A stretch of DNA of 64,000 nt, taken from positions 1 through 64,000 of the forward strand of contig NW_020194664.1 of assembly GCF_002865645.1 (NCBI RefSeq). The letters are read 5' to 3'. Position 1 is the first letter of the stretch. Each line of letters begins with the position of its first letter. Below, one piece after another: positions 50,067 to 61,198 of the stretch. The DNA comes from Hyaloscypha bicolor E (lineage: Eukaryota > Ascomycota > Leotiomycetes > Helotiales > Hyaloscyphaceae). The position numbers and the translations under genes are program-made. Under the pieces are notes generated by a model. That model saw nothing but the letters and a program-made list of their open reading frames with translations, was not told the DNA's origin and did no database searches.

Positions 50067-53000
50067 TGCGGCACCAAACTTAAAATAACCCTGCTCTAAA
50101 TTTGGTATTCTTCAAGATAGAGCGTGATAGTTATAGATTTCTTTACATAAGCAGATAAACCAACGACCCCTATAGCTATTCTGGGACGCATCTTACACAC
50201 GCTTGGTAACTATTAAGAATAGGGTTACAAATCTGTACTAGTAACTTTACTAAAGGAATTTTATTATCTTTTACAGAACTTATTTGATAATAATGTAATT
50301 CTTAACCAAAAAATAAAACGCTCTATATCCCGGGAATTCCCAATATCAAGTGCCTTAATATTTGTTATTAATATTTTATTTTTACTAATATTTGACTTCT
50401 ATTATTTTAAAAAAAGAATATAGAAATAGCTAAAAAGCTAAAAGCTATAGGAAAAACTTAATTATATAGCCTGTTTACCTCTCTTATATAAACATTATAA
50501 TAGTAATAACTAATAGTATTATTAAAATAATATAGCTAAAAGTTCTCTAGCTATAATTAATTACTATTTCTTTTTCTATCTAAATAAGAAATTATAAATT
50601 CTGGATCTTTTTTTATACTTTATATAAAATAATAGTAAATACTAATAAAAATAAATAATATACTATTTTAGAAACTAAAGAAACCCCGAATTTTATAAAG
50701 AAATATATAAAGGAAAATAGATAAATAAATATAAGAAAAACTAATATTATATTTATAATAAAAATAAATTCCATATTAAATTATAAGTAGTATTTAATAT
50801 TAATTAGGTTAATTGTTACTAATATTTCTATTAGAGGCTAAAATACCTAAAAGTTATTTATAATAAAGCTTATAATAACTTCTAATATAATTCTAGATAT
50901 TATTAATAAAAATTTAATATATTATTATATATAATTAGCAAATTCTATATAGAAATCTTTTATATTTAGTAAATAATTTAAGGGAATTAATTCCTTAATA
51001 ATAGCTATTATAGCTATTATAATAATATTTTATATATTATTAATTATAGTTCTAATAACTATAATAAATATATTTATTATATTCTGGGCTTTATTTCTAA
51101 GAAATAAAATAAGATTAAATACTAAATTCGCGATTAATTTAGCTAATATATAATCTGAAAAATAAATATTAATAAAATTAAATTATAATAATTATTAGCT
51201 AATACTAAATAAATTAAAAGAAATTAGCTTCATAATAAAAGTAAAACTTCCAGCTTTCGTAATATTATTTTATTTTAATAATAGAATTTTCTTTTATATT
51301 ATTCTATATTTGAATTATTTTAAATAATTAGCTTTTAGGATTCTATAAATAAAACTTTTATATAATAAATACCAAAATCTCTCTTTTCTAGAGAATTATA
51401 TATTAGAATATAAAAGGCTTTTATTACGATTTTTTAAAGCTAGAAAATAGTTTCTTAAGGCTTTTACTAGTTATAAATATACTAAAAAAAAACCTGGCCT
51501 TATATTACTTTTATTATTATTTTCTTTTAATAATAAATAATTCTAAGATTTACTTATATTATACTAGATATTTACTACTGTTTTTATAGGCTTATAAATA
51601 CTATTTATAAGACCTATATAGCTTAAATAATTCGTATTTCTTTTTTTTATCTTTAATTTATTTAATTAGTTTCTAAAAACAGTAATATACTCGAATTACT
51701 AATTAATATCTTATTTTATAAGAACTTAATTCAAATATTTTATTTATTTCCTAATAATAATAATAATAGTTAATTATAAATATTTCTATAAATAAGCTAG
51801 CCTTATAATACTAGTAATTAATTTATTAATTATTTATTATAGTTCTAGTTAATATTTTAAAAAACTTTTTTATAAACTTATTTATTATATAATTTCCTAA
51901 CTTTCTTTTATATTTCTAGCTAGTTTCTAAATATATAACTAGTTTATTTATAGGTTACTATATAGCTTATAGAGCCTTCTATTTTAGTTATATAAATAAT
52001 TATTTTAAGGCCTATTATAAAGAAAAATTATATAATATTTCCTTTAGTCTATAAGCCTTTTTATATTTCTTTTATTTCTTTATAAATAATAATCTGCTTT
52101 ATTAGGCCTTTTAAATAAATGTCCGGATATATAATTATATTTTTACTTTTATATTACTTAAGTATAAAAAGAATATATAAATTAATTTCTTTTATAAAAT
52201 CTAGTATTTTTAGATTTATAATAAGCTTTTTTATTTCTAAAGCCTATTATAACCCGCTTTATATATTAAATCCTTTTTTATATAATTCTTCTTTTATAAT
52301 CTGCTTTTTATAACTAATATATAAGCTATTAACTTTTTTTGCTTAAATTATATAATTCTTTTATAGCTTATAAATATACTTATAAATTATAATTTATTTA
52401 TTATAATCTATAAAATAGCCCGCAAGTATTTTATAAGCTAATAAATTAATTTCCGGATCTTATTTAATTTATAAATATACTTAATTATTATTATAAGAAC
52501 TTTCTAATAAATAATAAAGTTATAGCTCTCATTTCGAATAAGTATATAAATATAAGCTATTATAATCTAGTATTTATAATTTATAAAACAAGTTATAAAT
52601 ATTTATAAAAATATATAATTAATATTATATATATAATATATATATTATTTTATTATATCTTATTTTTTCACATAATAACCCGGACTAGTATTATAGTTTA
52701 TAATTATAGAACTATAATAGAATTTATTAATAGATATAGCTAGAATAATAGGTTTTTTACTAGTATTATTTCTATATTTATCTAATCTTTTTCTTATTTT
52801 TTTATACTAGTTATTTCTTTTAATAATATATTATTAATATATATATTACTTATAAAACTATTTTACTCGACTAGTTCTATTTATATTAGTAAAATATTCG
52901 TATAAATATTTATAAAAAACTTATAAATACTTTAATTTATAAGAATATTTATATAAATAATATTAGCTATTACTTTATTTTCTTATTAAGCTTTATAAAT

Positions 53001-53614
53001 AGTAATTATTTTATATAATAGCTTCTTTATTACTTTTATAACTAATATATACTAGCTTGAAATTATAAATTATTTTTTAAATAAATAATAATTAATTAAT
53101 TATCTAAATCTCTTTTATTAAATCTTTATTCTAAAAATATAAGAGCTTTTTATAAACCTTAAGAATTACCTTTTTAGATAATATATAAGCTATATTCATA
53201 TAATTAAATACTATAAATATAGCCTTTTATATATATATTTACTTTTATTTCTTAAAAGAAATATTATTTTCTTAATTTCTAATTTAGTTAATAAAATTAT
53301 TTATATTAAGCTTCTAGATCTATTATAGAATTTTATAAGTAAACTTATAGCTATAATAATTAGCCAAATATCTTATAAGCCTTATAGCCTTAATAATAAT
53401 CCGAAAGCCCTATATATAGTTTATAAAATACCTAAAGCCTTATTTATATATTAAAAGAGGTTTCTTAAGATATTTATAAAAATAGATATCTCGAATACTA
53501 ATATTAAAATAATAGCTATATATTTATAGTTTATAAATTAGGCTTTTTAAATCCGGAAATTATTTATAATAATTACTGAATTATTTCATATAATAATCGG
53601 ACTTAATATTATAC
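50067..53614. other. AT-rich RIP block, no gene
   Basis: About 3.5 kb of strongly AT-converted DNA between the two gene islands. No recognisable terminus, tandem repeat or protein motif. The frame at 52119-52313 is chance Leu/Ile/Phe-rich AT sequence. Probably one or more old transposons. Confidence 0.6.
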
Positions 53615-53616
53615 TA

Positions 53617-54106
53617 AAGAAGCCCTTTCCTTTAGTTAGAGGAGGCAAGTTATTCCGGGAAAGCAAAATATCCCGTATTAAATAAAATCCTTAATAACTT
53701 GAAACCTTAACCTTTTTAAATAATTCTAAGTAATAAAATTAAAAATATAAGCCTTATAAACTAGATATAATTCTCTAAATCTTAAAAAAAGATGTGAGTA
53801 GAGAGTTATTAAAGTTTTAATAATAAAATTACGCAAAATATAAAATTATAAGAATTATTTATTTATAACTATTTTATAAGTATTAGATCTACGACTTTTG
53901 CTTAATTATGAATTTTTATTCTTTTACTTAAAACTTTAGCCCTTAATTATATAATAGATAATTATAAGATCGCGAATAAAATATATTAATTAAATTTTCT
54001 ATAGCTAGTTTCTAGTATTATTTTTTCAAAAGGCAAAAAAGGCTGGTACGGGATATCTTGCTTTCCCGGGACAACTTGCTTTCCCCGACTAAAGGGAAGG
54101 CCCCTT
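53617..54106. mobile_element. 490-bp TA-flanked MITE (Tc1/mariner-like)
   Basis: Terminal inverted repeats of about 65 bp at 53617-53682 and 54048-54106 begin AAG(A/G)(A/G)GCC and share GGGAAAGCAA and ATATCCCGTA blocks. Both ends are flanked by TA (53615-53616 and 54107-54108). The left arm is RIP-eroded (TATTCCGGG against TGTCCCGGG), the right arm nearly clean. The 360-bp interior is AT-rich and non-coding. Non-autonomous; the source transposase is not in the window. Confidence 0.75.
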
Positions 54107-54108
54107 TA

Positions 54109-54469
54109 GCGCGACGTCAATTCCGACTATTAGAGATCCTAAGACACCGCCAGATTGTATTTCAATATGACCTAAGGGGACCTCCTCATTCAACATATCT
54201 GTAGTTGTTTCTAGCCCACGCCCTCTTCCTTCTTTCTTCCCCTCCCTCTTCTTTTCTTGCGTTCTTAGGTGTTCTTGTTATTTACACCGCCACACTACAC
54301 CGCCACAACCGAGGGGGAAAGGCGGTCATTTAGGACAAATAGGAAGACTACATTTAGAATTGCTTTTTGGGCACCCGCGAAGGCCAAAAGAGGTTAGCTC
54401 ATAATTCTGTGTGCTTAAACCTTTTCAGCTCCAGCCTCGTCCCTCATCAACACTTCATACCTCTTGATC
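54109..54469 (+). promoter_or_regulatory. 5' region of the second CorA-like gene
   Basis: About 360 bp of normal composition between the MITE and the start codon. It is pyrimidine-rich (CT tracts near 54220-54260), as in many fungal promoters. A GTTAGC...TTTTCAG stretch near 54391-54428 could be a 5'-UTR intron. Confidence 0.4.
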
Positions 54470-57400
54470 ATGGAAACAAGTGGCGATGCCGCCCCGCTGG
54501 GGACTTTGAACGATCGCAAATACAAAGTACGCAGATTGAGACACTTGAGGTGCTGCGTGGGATTCGTGGATTGCTGGAGAAGATCGATGGACGGCTGGAG
54601 GATCATGGGAGGAGGTTGACAGATATTGAGACGAAGACCACCGATGAAAGGGGAAAGGGAAAGGAGAAAGAGATAGTGGATCAGGAAGAAAAGGGCAAGG
54701 AGGAAGAAAACTTCCCCGAGAACGAGGATGATGGTAAGTTTGCTAGATGGAAATATGACTGCTGGGCATAACCTTTTCTGCTCATAGGCGGCGACTCGAT
54801 GAGTTCAACGAGCTCAAGTCTTTCTGTTGAAGTTATTGATGGAGATGGTAGATTCCCCATTCCAAATTCTTCGGATTCAATTTGAGATGACCCTTTTCCT
54901 TCATCTCAGAAGTCTACAGAAGTCCAGGCAATTCAGAGTCCTGGAATAAAAAGCATGGGATTACGATACTGCCATACAAACCGAGTACGTTGTTGCCAAA
55001 AGCCCTTACTAAAAATGCCATCCACGAATACAGATCCTGGAGGCGTGATATTCCTCCACATGAATGGCCTAGTGAGGATATTATCACAAAAAGGTTGCAC
55101 AATTACTGGGCCGTTCCCTCGGATGGGCGGGTTGGACTGGGGTTTATCAAGGAAGTTATCGGTCGCGCAGATGACTGGGAGGAAAGGGTTAAGGAGGTAG
55201 AGCAATTTGTCGCTGATCTCGCTAAGATTGGCGCAGAGTTCCATATCGTGGACGATGGGCTAAATTATACTCGATGTCACTTTCAGCTGCCAAGCCGAGC
55301 CGAGGATCCGCAGACTCTAATCCGAAAGGTAGAATGCGAGGGATTGTACGGACGCCAACAGACAACACTCAGCATAATCAAGAGGTTTATGCACCTTTGC
55401 CACTCAGAGTTTCTGCAATGATCGAACGGTTAGTTGCTAGCGTGGAGAGTGTTGGGGCGCGACCCCGTTGGGTGAACTCTATTGCTCCTTGGCGGAGAAC
55501 AATGTGAGTCCAATTCATAAAACATCCCGATTGAAATCTAATTACTTAACCCGCTAATATCTCTATCAAGTGTCCTTACCGAGAGTCCCGAGTCTCTGGC
55601 CTTAGGGGTGTGTTTCTCGGAGCCCCCTTACGGATCTTTAATCGGCTTCAACAAGTGGTTAAGTCGACAGCCCCGAAGCCTTCCATACCCACAGATATTT
55701 TCCAATCATACCAGCATATCCGGTCCTGAGAAGATGCATTTCTCCCTTCCTTTCTTTGAAATTCTCCCTTCCAACAGTTCTACAAGCCTTCACGCAAGAA
55801 CCTCTCAACCGGTCGTTGAAGACAAAGATACGGACCATTGGAGATTTGGTAAACTCTATGGAGACAAGTATGGAAGATTTCTCCGATACGGAGCTTTCAA
55901 TGTATGGATCGCGCTCTGTCTTTTCCTAAGGAGGTGCTGACTCGCTTCAGATACTTTCTACGATCGACTACTGTGTCGAGCCCAATATATTCACTTCACA
56001 GATGTCTTGGCTAGGTGTAACAGCACCTTTTTGGACCATCATAATCCTAGGGTCGTTTAAATCAAAAAGGCACCCTTTCATGGACCGTCTCCAAACCGAC
56101 TATGATTTAATCCTGGACGAAATGACAAGGATCATTCACGACCTGCTAAAACAAGTCGAACTCTGTTGGCGCCAAATTCGTGACCACTTAACTTCTCTGA
56201 TCTCAGAAAATGCTAACTTTATGGAAGGTGATAAGTATGTGAAACTTCTGTTTGAAGACGAGTCTTATACACGGTCAAGGACATATTTCTGGATCCTGGG
56301 TTGCCTACCCGCCTTTGAAAATACTATTGGAAAGTGATCGATTTATTGATGGAAAATCGATATATTGGAGGTTGACAATCTGTAGAATGACTAGATACAG
56401 GAGAGTGAAGTGTAAAAACAGAGGAAAAGTGTCTAAAGTAAGGGATTTATTCCCATTACCCTTCGGCGATACCGGTGATGCCGAGCCCGCTTTCTCCGAT
56501 ATATTATTAATCAGCTGATAAATCAAAAGTAATCAAAATGACGATATACTAGTAAGCTTGGTAAGCTCAGCGAGTGACGCATGACAAATGAGAGTGGAGA
56601 ACCCTAAATTAGTGGTTGAACCTGGTGCTGGAAGGACTGGTGAGCTAGCTATGGTAGCGTACCAGTTTCAACAAATACCATCCGAGATACTATGAAGCAC
56701 TGGGAAGTTTTTCAAGATAGCCATATTACGCGAATTCAGGATGGCCCTGAACATCAAGATACTGCAGCTTGTGAAATGGCGAAGGATATTGGTATACTCA
56801 TGACCTCCCTCGACCAAATCAAAGGCGAGTTCGGCGCAATGCGTACACAAGTTACTCTTCTCCGCGACGGTGTACGTTTTACCTGTTGTCCCCCACAAAA
56901 GACTATCTGCTAACTTTATCTCCAGCTCTTCAATGCGAGCTCAGTAGTAGAGAGTCGGGCCTCCACCAGATTAGGTGAGAATGTAAAACTTCTCACCTAC
57001 GTGAGCATTTTCTACCTACCGCTCGCATTTTGTGCGGTATGTCTCCATCAATCCAACCTCGGGCATCCAAAAGCTGATTAATTACTATATTTCATAGGCA
57101 CTCTGGGCAATTCCTAATATTCTTGAACTAAGCACAAAAGTTGCATTTGTCGTCACATCAATTGTCGTCGGGGCGATTACCTACGCGATCGTCTTCAATC
57201 TCGACAGTTTGGCTGACAAAGGGTGGAAATTGTACATACCCGTCAGAATAAGAGTACTGCACCGCATGGAGACAGGAAATTGGGGGGAGGAGAAGGATGA
57301 GGAAGGGAAATTACAGAAGATGGACAAAGTCGAGAAGAGTAATAAGGAGGATACCAAATCTTCCTCGCAACCGAAAGCCGAATCATGGACTGAACACGCC

Positions 57401-57699
57401 AAGAGGTTTCATTCTTTTGGCCCCGACAGAGACAGGGTCAAGCCCTCGGAATGGTGGATTCTTCTGTGAGTTGGGAAACTCCCATGGGGGCTGTGACACT
57501 CGCTTACCTCAATACTAGGTATCTGCTCTTCCTGGCCTATTCTTGGCTACTTGTTGCTCCATCTAAATCTCTAGTACGTTCTGTGGACAAACTTTGGTGC
57601 TGGCTCAAGAGTCCGAAAAGGGTGTCCGAGAAGGTGAGGGGCAAAATGCCAGCAGATGACGAGCCTGAGCTGCAGATTAGACAGCGAGAAACTGTCTAG
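54470..57699 (+). pseudogene. CorA-like membrane protein, disrupted by a solo LTR
   Basis: Exons: 54470-54526, 54583-54733, 54788-54847, 54910-55328, 55385-55503, 55571-55901, 55951-56324 continued at 56679-56871, 56926-57036, 57098-57465, 57519-57699. Leaving out the 349-bp LTR and one copy of the target duplication, all junctions are in phase for 788 codons (787 residues). The C-terminal third has a helical segment, then L-L-T-Y-V-S-I-F-Y-L-P-L-A-F-C-A and a second hydrophobic helix (V-A-F-V-V-T-S-I-V-V-G-A-I-T-Y-A-I-V-F), the paired helices of CorA-like proteins, but without a GMN motif. A third hydrophobic segment lies near the C-terminus. The first intron is uncertain: the coiled-coil frame before 54583 is also open. 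Convergent with the second HET gene. Confidence 0.8.
56325..56673. mobile_element. 349-bp solo LTR inserted in the CorA-like gene
   Basis: It begins TATTGGAAA (from TGTTGGAAA) and ends TTTCAACA, LTR-type inverted termini. It is flanked on both sides by AATAC (56320-56324 and 56674-56678), a perfect 5-bp target duplication. Removing the LTR and one AATAC joins F-E-N-T to I-R-D-T-M-K-H-W in frame. The interior has no coding capacity. No internal retrotransposon sequence remains, so LTR-LTR recombination probably left it. The family differs from the gypsy element's 260-bp LTR. Confidence 0.88.
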
Positions 57700-57979
57700 T
57701 AGCTCCCTCACTTAGTTCTTAATGAAAGCTGAGCACTCGCCTAACTCCTAAGGCTTAGACTAGGATTTTATCAGACTACGTGGAAAGTATTCCTAGTGAG
57801 CAGGTAGAATAGACCGGATTTTCTTCCCCTTTACTCAAGTATCTATCAGAAATGGTATCAAATCTGAACTCCTCGCACAGAATCGCGAACCCCTGAGCTC
57901 TTTTCGAGGAGAAAGCTCTTTGCTTCTGCGAATAGTTTATTCCATCTAGAGATAATATCAACAAGCCAACCTAGGACAT
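57700..57979. other. Convergent intergenic spacer
   Basis: 280 bp between the stops of the second CorA-like gene and the second HET gene. The small minus-strand frame here (57776-57964) has no recognisable feature and is probably chance. Confidence 0.5.
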
Positions 57980-60201
57980 TTATATAATCGTAAAAGTAGC
58001 TACTTCTGCATTGTCTTTCAAATCAACGGAAAGCAAATAAAACCGCGCCATGCCGACTCTTTCATATACGTCTTTCTGTCTGTCTGATAGCATTAAAAGA
58101 AGCCCATGGTACTGATTCTCATTCTCGCCAAAGAATAACCAGCGCAAATTCTGTGCGTAATAGGGCATCTGACGGATTCCTATTGGCAGGGAAATGAAAG
58201 AGATATCTGGCTCGACGCGGACCTTCGTTTTATACCCTTCAAATTGTAGTAGTAGTGTGCTCTCGATTTGTCCTGTAATTATTACTTCTGTTTCAATTTC
58301 AGCTGCGGACGGTGTCAAAAACGCTGCCTTTAAGACAATGCGTCCTCCCTCCGCGACTGTCCCATATGGATTCTTCCCAGCGATGGGGACTGAAGCACTG
58401 ATGAGTTCTAGCCGGTTGTCTTGCCGCAGTGACTTGGTGAATACGTATGTTACTCGAACTCCTCGATGCCCAGTTTGCGGTGAATGTAGCCTGTCCAGAG
58501 ATGCCCAAGACCAGGTCGGGGCTCGGTACGGCAATCGCCTGCATGCTTTGGTGCCATCAGCAACAATCCAGGATAGGCCTCTAAAAAGGCAATTGCGCCA
58601 TAAGCCTGCCAGGTATTCGCTCTCTAGTTTTGCTTGGAACTGCTCTGCAATGCCAGAGAGTGCTGGTAATTTGTCTGAAGGATGACTGGCATTCAGTCCG
58701 GAGTACTGCTGTACGACTGAGAACCACTGCTCTGAGAGGTCTTCTCTGGTAAGACCTGCGCCGAATGTATTGGGCCGGAATTTATCGATTGGTTTGCGGT
58801 CGAGACCACCGCACTCGCATCGCGAAGCAGATATGCATTCCCATAGCAGCTCTGTTGCATGAAAGTGAACCGTCCGAGGGGCCAAAAGGCGCTCCTTTAG
58901 GTAACGGAGTAAGCGATGTCTCAAATGGGGGGTTGTTTCGGGAAGGGACATTGTTTTAAGAGAGAATCATAACACGGGGCAAAACAGGAAAAAGGGGTCT
59001 CCCCCCACACATACTTGGTAAACCCAAGCCCGAGAGAGCTTTTCTCATGTCAGCCTCTGGGAGTCCATTGAATAGTTAGTTCCAGGAAGCATAAGCACTT
59101 ACTAGAGGCGATATTGCCGAGGTACCAAAAGAGCCATTTCTCTGTAGAGCCGTGTGCGTTGAATCCAACACAGGGCGCACGTAAATCATGTTAGACCCTA
59201 AGTAGGGCTTGGCTATCTTATGTGACTTCACTCTCAATGGAGATGGTTTCTCGACGACTGAGACCAGCCTTTCTTTGAAACATCCCCCTCGGCCTTCTGC
59301 AGAGCTCGTGGCAGCAATATTCAGATAAGAGTGTGAGTAAACAGACCCCATCTTGCTTGCTTCAGCTTCCCAATCTTCTTCATCGAGTTGTTTGATGCAT
59401 AATGAATCAATCCACAGATACCGAATACCGAGATTCCGGGTCAGAGACACAGCGTCTTTAAAGGTCTGCGGTAGATCTTCCAAGGGAATCCCAGCCTTCC
59501 TCTGTTCGATGGTATTCGCGGTAGTTGTGATGAGTTGTGCGGGTCCCCAGCAATGACTAAGAGTCATATAAGTTCCTCCTTTGATCCACCTAGTCTCCAA
59601 CAGCTTAATTGAATCTTGAGCAGCTGGATTTCCCCCCAGATCTAGTACACGTGTAGGAAGAATTGTGCTGCGGCTGTGATAGCCGGCGCATCCATCGTGC
59701 TCCTTGCAACCATCAAGCCATTTGTTAATTGTGCGGCAAGCGCTGTCGACATCGATTGTTTCGGGAACAAAGCTTGCGGCTCCAAAAGCAGTCCATGGAA
59801 CGGGCTGGCCTGGGCAAGTTAATAAATTTCTTATCTTTCTCAGTAACGAGCCTGCAGCCTTTTGTTTGCTTACCTGCCAACGTGAATAATTCTAGCCATA
59901 TAACTGCAGCCTTTTCATGCTCTTGTATTCCTACTTCCAATGGATATTTAGGAGGATTACACCGGAACCAAACTCGTGTATTCGGCCCACTGCGTGCGAA
60001 AAGACTTTGAGAAACATCAATCCCTTCAAGCACAACGGAGCATATCTGGCAGCCTCCAGAGGCAGCCTCCCGAAGGTCGAGGTACTTGGCAACTCGGCGG
60101 TAGCCTGTTAACAATTTCCTGCTCGCTTGCCAAAGGTCTGTATGATTGACGTCAAGGTTATCACACCCAAGGCACCCCGTAGTTGTATTTCCTTCTGACA
60201 T
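57980..60201 (-). CDS. HET-domain protein, intact
   Basis: Four exons on the minus strand: 60201-59874, 59809-59103, 59038-59015, 58894-57980, giving 657 residues in continuous phase. Exon 3 is a 24-nt microexon encoding L-S-R-A-W-V-Y-Q. It splices to E-R-L-L-A-P-R-T-V-H-F and restores the conserved RAWVYQERLLAPR block of HET proteins. L-S-H-C-W-G is at 193-198 and I-R-Y-L-W-I-D-S-L-C-I at 238-248; S-Y-L-N-I-A-A-T-S follows. The N-terminus has paired Cys (C-L-G-C, C-Q-I-C). No disabling change seen. Convergent with the second CorA-like gene, repeating the arrangement at 34.5-39.1 kb. Partner and allelic specificity unknown. Confidence 0.93.
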
Positions 60202-60753
60202 CGTGGTATGGGGTGACGTTCGAACTTGCTCGCAGTTGAATTCTGGATAGGAGCTTCAGAGCCAAGCTAGCTGTGTTCCGTGGATTTCGATGCCTTGGTG
60301 ACAACCCGTAAGCGCCGAGGCACTGTCGGAACCGCTCGAACTAGGGAACCAATCTGCACACCCATATTGTGATCTGTGGCTGAACTAGTGTTCCACAACC
60401 CGCCGAATAACTAATTGGTACAAAGTCACATCGTGTCACACACACAACTAAGTTATTGGTTGAAATATCCCGATCAACCAGCTAGGCCTCATTGCTAGCA
60501 GCTACTAGAGGCATGGTTTCGGGTATCACGCGGCGTAACTAGTTAGGATTTGAACGAGACTTATAACTCTAATCAGAAATCTACAAGCGTTTACGAAAAT
60601 AGCTTTCTGAAATCCTCCAAAGGCATGTCCTTACGATCAAGCAAGTCAAACTATGGGGGTATAATGTGAGGTGAACAAGAACGGAGAAACTCATGTTTAA
60701 TTGCCATTCAGCATACAGAAATAACTCAACGGTATGATTTGCGAGTAATGTTC
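60202..60753. promoter_or_regulatory. Upstream region of the second HET gene
   Basis: About 550 bp of normal composition without a supportable gene. It should include the HET promoter. I see no clear TATA box or repeat. Confidence 0.4.
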
Positions 60754-61130
60754 TCACTTCCTTTCCCGAGCAAAATTCCTTCCTCTCTTAAAGGAGTGTG
60801 CGCCTGTGATAGGCTGATCACTCTCACCTTGAACTGCAATAGCAGCACTATCGAGCATAGCAGCAAAATCAGCATTGTACCACTCGGTCATGATGCTTGG
60901 ATCTTCTTCTTCTTCGTCCCGCAAGTTGCTCAATCCTGGTCCTCCATCCGAGATCACTTCAACTTCTCCCAGATAAAAAAGGCCCAGATCGACGTCTTCT
61001 ATAATGAGACCTCTATAAATTTCATGCTATGTAGGGAGGATACGAAAGGGAGTAGCACAAAAAGCCTGGCTAATATAATAGAGATCTATTCTAGTAGCAA
61101 TCATCAGTTTACAGGCCAGGGGCGTTGAAA
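60754..61130 (-). pseudogene. Short acidic coding relic, unknown
   Basis: The minus strand encodes E-V-E-V-I-S-D-G-G-P-G-L-S-N-L-R-D-E-E-E-E-D-P-S-I and T-E-W-Y-N-A-D-F-A-A-M-L-D-S-A, followed by a GTGAGA that could be a donor near 60830. Upstream the frame continues as L-I-I-E-D-V-D-L-G-L-F-Y-L-G into RIP-altered sequence with a TAG. It may be the end of a separate gene or a remnant downstream of the DUF3883-like relic. Family not recognised. Confidence 0.35.
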
Positions 61131-61198
61131 GTCCCTATAACCTTCAGCTACACTTAGAATGCTGCGAGTAATACCGCCAACGTCTCCCCCTACCAGAC

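Noticed and set aside
52119..52313. 64-residue hydrophobic frame in the 50-53.6 kb block
   Set aside because: Leu/Ile/Phe/Tyr-only composition is what AT-rich RIP DNA encodes by chance; no start context or neighbour supports it.
55329..55384. Apparent frameshift in the second CorA-like gene near 55.35 kb
   Set aside because: A 56-bp intron with a GTAGAA donor and CAAGAG acceptor joins the two frames in phase, so no frameshift is needed.
55951..56060. Alternative reading giving a second frameshift near 56.05 kb
   Set aside because: Splicing at 55901/55951 in phase 0 gives a continuous frame (I-L-S-T-I-D-Y-C) into the following exon. The other frame was an artefact of choosing the wrong phase.
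59039..59102. In-frame TGA before the RAWVYQ block in the second HET gene
   Set aside because: Using the later AAG acceptor at 59039 instead of CCCAG places the TGA inside the intron and restores the conserved block.
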